Shown piece by piece: positions 8,168-10,617 of a DNA stretch of 10,617 bases. The notes under the pieces are model-generated. The model was not told where the DNA came from, ran no database searches, and was given only the letters and a program-made list of their open reading frames with translations. Every line of letters starts with the position of its first letter. The stretch's first letter is position 1. The position numbers were made by a program, and so were the translations under genes. The DNA is from Prevotella sp. (lineage in GTDB: Bacteria; Bacteroidota; Bacteroidia; Bacteroidales; Bacteroidaceae): assembly GCA_017632825.1 (NCBI GenBank), contig JAGBQP010000100.1, forward strand, positions 1 through 10,617. The letters are read 5' to 3'.

Positions 8168-9259
8168 ATGGCAAACACAATTGAAAATGCGAATCTCTGT
8201 GGTCTGAAGCGCGAAGACTTCCAGGCCACTATCAATGGTAAGAAAACAGACCTTTACATTCTGAAGAACCGTAAAGGTTACGAAGTAGCTATCTCTAACT
8301 ACGGTGGTGCCATCTGCGCCATTATGGTGCCCGATAAAGATGGCAAAGTGGCAAACGTCATTCAGGGACACGGCAGCATTAAGCAGCTCACAAGCGGTAA
8401 GGAGCAGTACCTGTCAACGCTCATCGGCCGCTGGGGCAACCGCATCTGCAAAGGTCAGTTCATTCTGAACGGCAAAGAGTACCAGCTGGCACTCAACGAC
8501 GGTCCTAACCACCTGCACGGCGGTACCGTAGGTTTCAACGCCAAGGTATGGGACGCCCGTCAGATGGGTCCCCGCTCGCTGGCTCTGCACCGCATCTCCA
8601 GCTATGGTGAGGAAGGTTTCACTGGCGAGCTCGATGTAACTGTAGAGTTCACCTTCACCGATCAGAACGAGCTGGTTATTGAATATCTGGCTACTACCAA
8701 TAAAAAGACTATTGTCAACCTGACACACCACGCTTTCTTCGCTCTGGCAGGTTGCGCAGACCCCACTCCGACTATCGAAGACCAGATTTGCGAGATTAAT
8801 GCAGATTTCTACCTGCCTACCGACGATACAGCTATTCCTACAGGTGAAATCCTGAAGGTTGAAGGCACACCCTTCGACTTCCGCAAGCCGAAGTCCTTCG
8901 GTCAGGACATCGAGGCTGACAACGAGCAGATTAAGTTCGGTCACGGTTTCGACCACAACTATGTACTGAACAAGCAGGAAGAAGGTGAGCTGAGCTTCGC
9001 CGCCAAGGTAACAGAGCCCAAGAGCGGCCGTACGCTCGAGGTTTACACCACAGAGCCCGGCATGCAGCTCTACACAGCCAACTTCGCCAACGGCTATAAG
9101 GGTGCCAACGGCTGCACGTTCCCCCGTCGCAGCGCCGTCTGCTTCGAGGCACAGCACTTCCCCGATTCGCCAAACCGTCCTTACTTCCCCAGCGTTGTGC
9201 TGAATCCCGGTCAGCGCTATAAGCAGAAGACCATTTACAAGTTTGGCGTTGCAAAGTAA
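8168..9259 (+). CDS. galM: Aldose 1-epimerase (galactose mutarotase)
   Basis: A 363-residue enzyme that interconverts the alpha and beta anomers of galactose, supplying alpha-D-galactose to galactokinase. Family motifs: ISNYGGAI (42-49); GRWGNRICKGQF (87-98); NHLHGG (114-119), with His117 as the expected catalytic histidine; NLTHHAFFALAG (184-195), with His188 as the second catalytic histidine; FDHNYVL (261-267), with Asp262; and FEAQHFPDSPN (326-336), with Glu327 as the catalytic base. The usual motif around the second histidine is LTNHSYF; here Asn is replaced by His187 and Ser-Tyr by Ala-Phe, a mild deviation. No signal peptide is seen at the start (MANTIENANL), so a cytosolic location is likely. 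galK follows 70 bases later in the same direction. Confidence 0.94.
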   Translation: MANTIENANLCGLKREDFQATINGKKTDLYILKNRKGYEVAISNYGGAICAIMVPDKDGKVANVIQGHGSIKQLTSGKEQYLSTLIGRWGNRICKGQFILNGKEYQLALNDGPNHLHGGTVGFNAKVWDARQMGPRSLALHRISSYGEEGFTGELDVTVEFTFTDQNELVIEYLATTNKKTIVNLTHHAFFALAGCADPTPTIEDQICEINADFYLPTDDTAIPTGEILKVEGTPFDFRKPKSFGQDIEADNEQIKFGHGFDHNYVLNKQEEGELSFAAKVTEPKSGRTLEVYTTEPGMQLYTANFANGYKGANGCTFPRRSAVCFEAQHFPDSPNRPYFPSVVLNPGQRYKQKTIYKFGVAK

Positions 9260-9329
9260 AAACAGACTAATCGTATAAAAACAAGAATCATCTTAAAGTC
9301 TCAAATAACAAAAAGACTCTCTAAAACTA

Positions 9330-10496
9330 ATGATGGATATAGAATTCGTAAGAAGCCGCTTCATCAAGCATTTTGACGGAAAAACAGGTAATGTCTATAC
9401 CTCGCCTGGGCGCATCAACCTCATTGGTGAGCACACTGACTATAATGGCGGGTTTGTATTCCCTGGAGCCGTTGACAAAGGTGTAATGGCAGAGATGCGT
9501 CCCAACGATACTGAGGACACAGTGATGGCCTACGCCATCGACCTCAAGGACCGTGTGGACTTCAAACTCAGTGACCCTGACGGTCCTCGTGCCTCCTGGG
9601 CTCGCTACATCTATGGCATTGCGCTGGAAATGAAAAAGTTGGGTGTACCCGTCAAGGGCTTTAACATTGCCTTTGCCGGCGATGTGCCTCTCGGTGCAGG
9701 TATGTCCAGCAGTGCTGCGATGGAAAGCTGCTTCGCCTTCGGACTGAACGACCTCTTCGGCGACAACAAAGTATCACAGTGGGATATGGTGCTCGCCGGA
9801 CAGGCTACCGAACACAACTACTGCGGCGTCAACTGCGGTATCATGGACCAGTTTGCCTCCGTCTTCGGCAAGGCCGGCTGCCTCATGCGCCTCGACTGTC
9901 GTAGCCGTGAGTTCGAGTATTTCCCCTTCAAGCCCGATGGCTACCGCCTCGTACTGCTCGACAGCGTTGTTAAACACCAGCTGGCAGGCTCGCCCTACAA
10001 CGACCGCCGCAACTCCTGTGAGAACGTAGTCAAGCATATAGCAGCCAAGCATCCGGAAGGCAAGTTCGAGACCCTGCGCGACTGCACATGGGATCAGCTT
10101 GAGGAGGTGAAGGCAGAAATTGGCGAAGAAGACTATCGTCGCGCTAAGTTCGTGCTGGGTGAGAAAGACCGTGTTCTCGCTGTCTGTGACGCTCTGAACG
10201 AAGGCGACTACGAGAAGGTCGGTGAAATGATGTACAAGACTCACGAAGGTCTGTCAAAGGACTATGAAGTCTCGTGCGAGGAACTCGACTATCTCAACGA
10301 CATCGCCAAAGAGTGCGGCGTTACTGGTTCACGTATCATGGGTGGCGGCTTTGGTGGCTGCACCATTAACTTGGTACGCAACGACCTCTATAAGCAGTTC
10401 GTAGAAACAGCCAAAGAGAAGTTCAATTCCAAGTACGGCCATCAGCCAAAGGTTTACGATGTAGTCATTGGCGACGGTTCACGCCGTCTCTGCTAA
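9330..10496 (+). CDS. galK: Galactokinase
   Basis: A 388-residue GHMP-family kinase that phosphorylates alpha-D-galactose at C1 with ATP, the committing step of the Leloir pathway. The galactokinase signature GRINLIGEHTDYNGG is at 27-41 (Arg28, Glu34 and Asp37 contact substrate). The ATP-binding GHMP motif PLGAGMSSSAAME is at 120-132, the catalytic-type Asp173 lies in GIMDQF, and the C-terminal GSRIMGGGFGGC is at 333-344. All motifs are intact and length is typical. Two ATGs are in tandem (9330 and 9333); MDIEFVRSRF from the second matches family N-termini equally well, so the start is uncertain by one codon. The 70-base spacer from galM is A-rich and shows no recognisable promoter, so the two are probably one transcript, which ends at the terminator at 10514-10556. 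Confidence 0.96.
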   Translation: MMDIEFVRSRFIKHFDGKTGNVYTSPGRINLIGEHTDYNGGFVFPGAVDKGVMAEMRPNDTEDTVMAYAIDLKDRVDFKLSDPDGPRASWARYIYGIALEMKKLGVPVKGFNIAFAGDVPLGAGMSSSAAMESCFAFGLNDLFGDNKVSQWDMVLAGQATEHNYCGVNCGIMDQFASVFGKAGCLMRLDCRSREFEYFPFKPDGYRLVLLDSVVKHQLAGSPYNDRRNSCENVVKHIAAKHPEGKFETLRDCTWDQLEEVKAEIGEEDYRRAKFVLGEKDRVLAVCDALNEGDYEKVGEMMYKTHEGLSKDYEVSCEELDYLNDIAKECGVTGSRIMGGGFGGCTINLVRNDLYKQFVETAKEKFNSKYGHQPKVYDVVIGDGSRRLC

Positions 10497-10513
10497 ACTG
10501 CAAATAACATCAC

Positions 10514-10556
10514 AAAAAAGAATCCGGCCGCTTGGGGCAGCCGGATTCTTTTTTTT
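10514..10556 (+). terminator. Strong intrinsic terminator after galK
   Basis: A 15-bp perfect stem pairs 10514-10528 with 10540-10554, with a GC-rich core (ATCCGGC/GCCGGAT), an 11-base loop and an eight-T run at 10549-10556. Because the stem base is A6/T6, it could also work in the opposite direction. It closes the galM-galK unit 17 bases after the galK stop. Confidence 0.92.
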
Positions 10557-10617
10557 GTTAAGAACGAAGCGATATCTCCTTAACAAAACTCCATGAGTTT
10601 TGAAAAATACTCCATGA
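10553..10617. repeat. Overlapping inverted repeats and a possible truncated 21-bp tandem repeat
   Basis: TTTTGTTAAG (10553-10562) and CTTAACAAAA (10579-10588) form a 10-bp inverted repeat with a 16-base loop. It overlaps a second one, CAAAACTC-CAT-GAGTTTTG (10584-10602). ACTCCATGA occurs at 10588-10596 and again at 10609-10617, 21 bases apart, where the window ends. No gene is recognisable in these last 60 bases. Confidence 0.6.

Noticed and set aside
8414..9157. 247-codon open frame on the minus strand opposite galM
   Set aside because: It is a shadow of strong codon bias in galM, with no family motif and no promoter near its start.

Overview
The window is a stretch of ordinary chromosome from a member of the Bacteroidota, most likely Prevotellaceae. 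Three things point there. Most genes have the Bacteroidota promoter type (TTTG or TTG, about 19-20 bases, then TAnnTTTG) and no Shine-Dalgarno sequence. The proteins resemble Bacteroides/Prevotella versions as I remember them (DUF5715, a YbiT-like ABC-F, GalM next to GalK). The AT-rich spacers also fit. The genus is an inference from memory, not from a search.

Left part, minus strand (1-2373): three genes are read leftwards. trmN6 (tRNA adenine-N6 methyltransferase) overlaps a YafV-type omega-amidase by 4 bases. A 125-bp spacer follows, holding two perfect copies of a 30-bp promoter-sized repeat. It leads into a membrane-anchored DUF5715-type protein with an M15 peptidase-like zinc motif, which is cut by the window edge. 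Divergent from trmN6, with promoters back to back, is a SpoU/TrmH-family RNA methyltransferase (2469-3188, plus strand).

Middle (3268-8061, plus strand): an ABC-F translation factor whose second nucleotide site has lost all of its catalytic motifs; then grpE, dnaJ and folC in one direction with short spacers. Between the ABC-F stop codon and grpE lies a textbook -24/-12 (sigma-54) promoter sequence, well placed to drive the chaperone genes.

Right part (8168-10617, plus strand): galM and galK, the entry steps of the Leloir pathway (galactose mutarotation, then phosphorylation). They end at a very strong intrinsic terminator. The last 60 bases hold two overlapping inverted repeats and the start of what may be a 21-bp tandem repeat, truncated by the window.

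No rRNA, tRNA, CRISPR array, insertion sequence or phage gene was seen. The window is mostly housekeeping. The points worth a second look are the sigma-54-like chaperone promoter, the one-sided decay of the ABC-F ATPase sites, and the duplicated promoter cassette.
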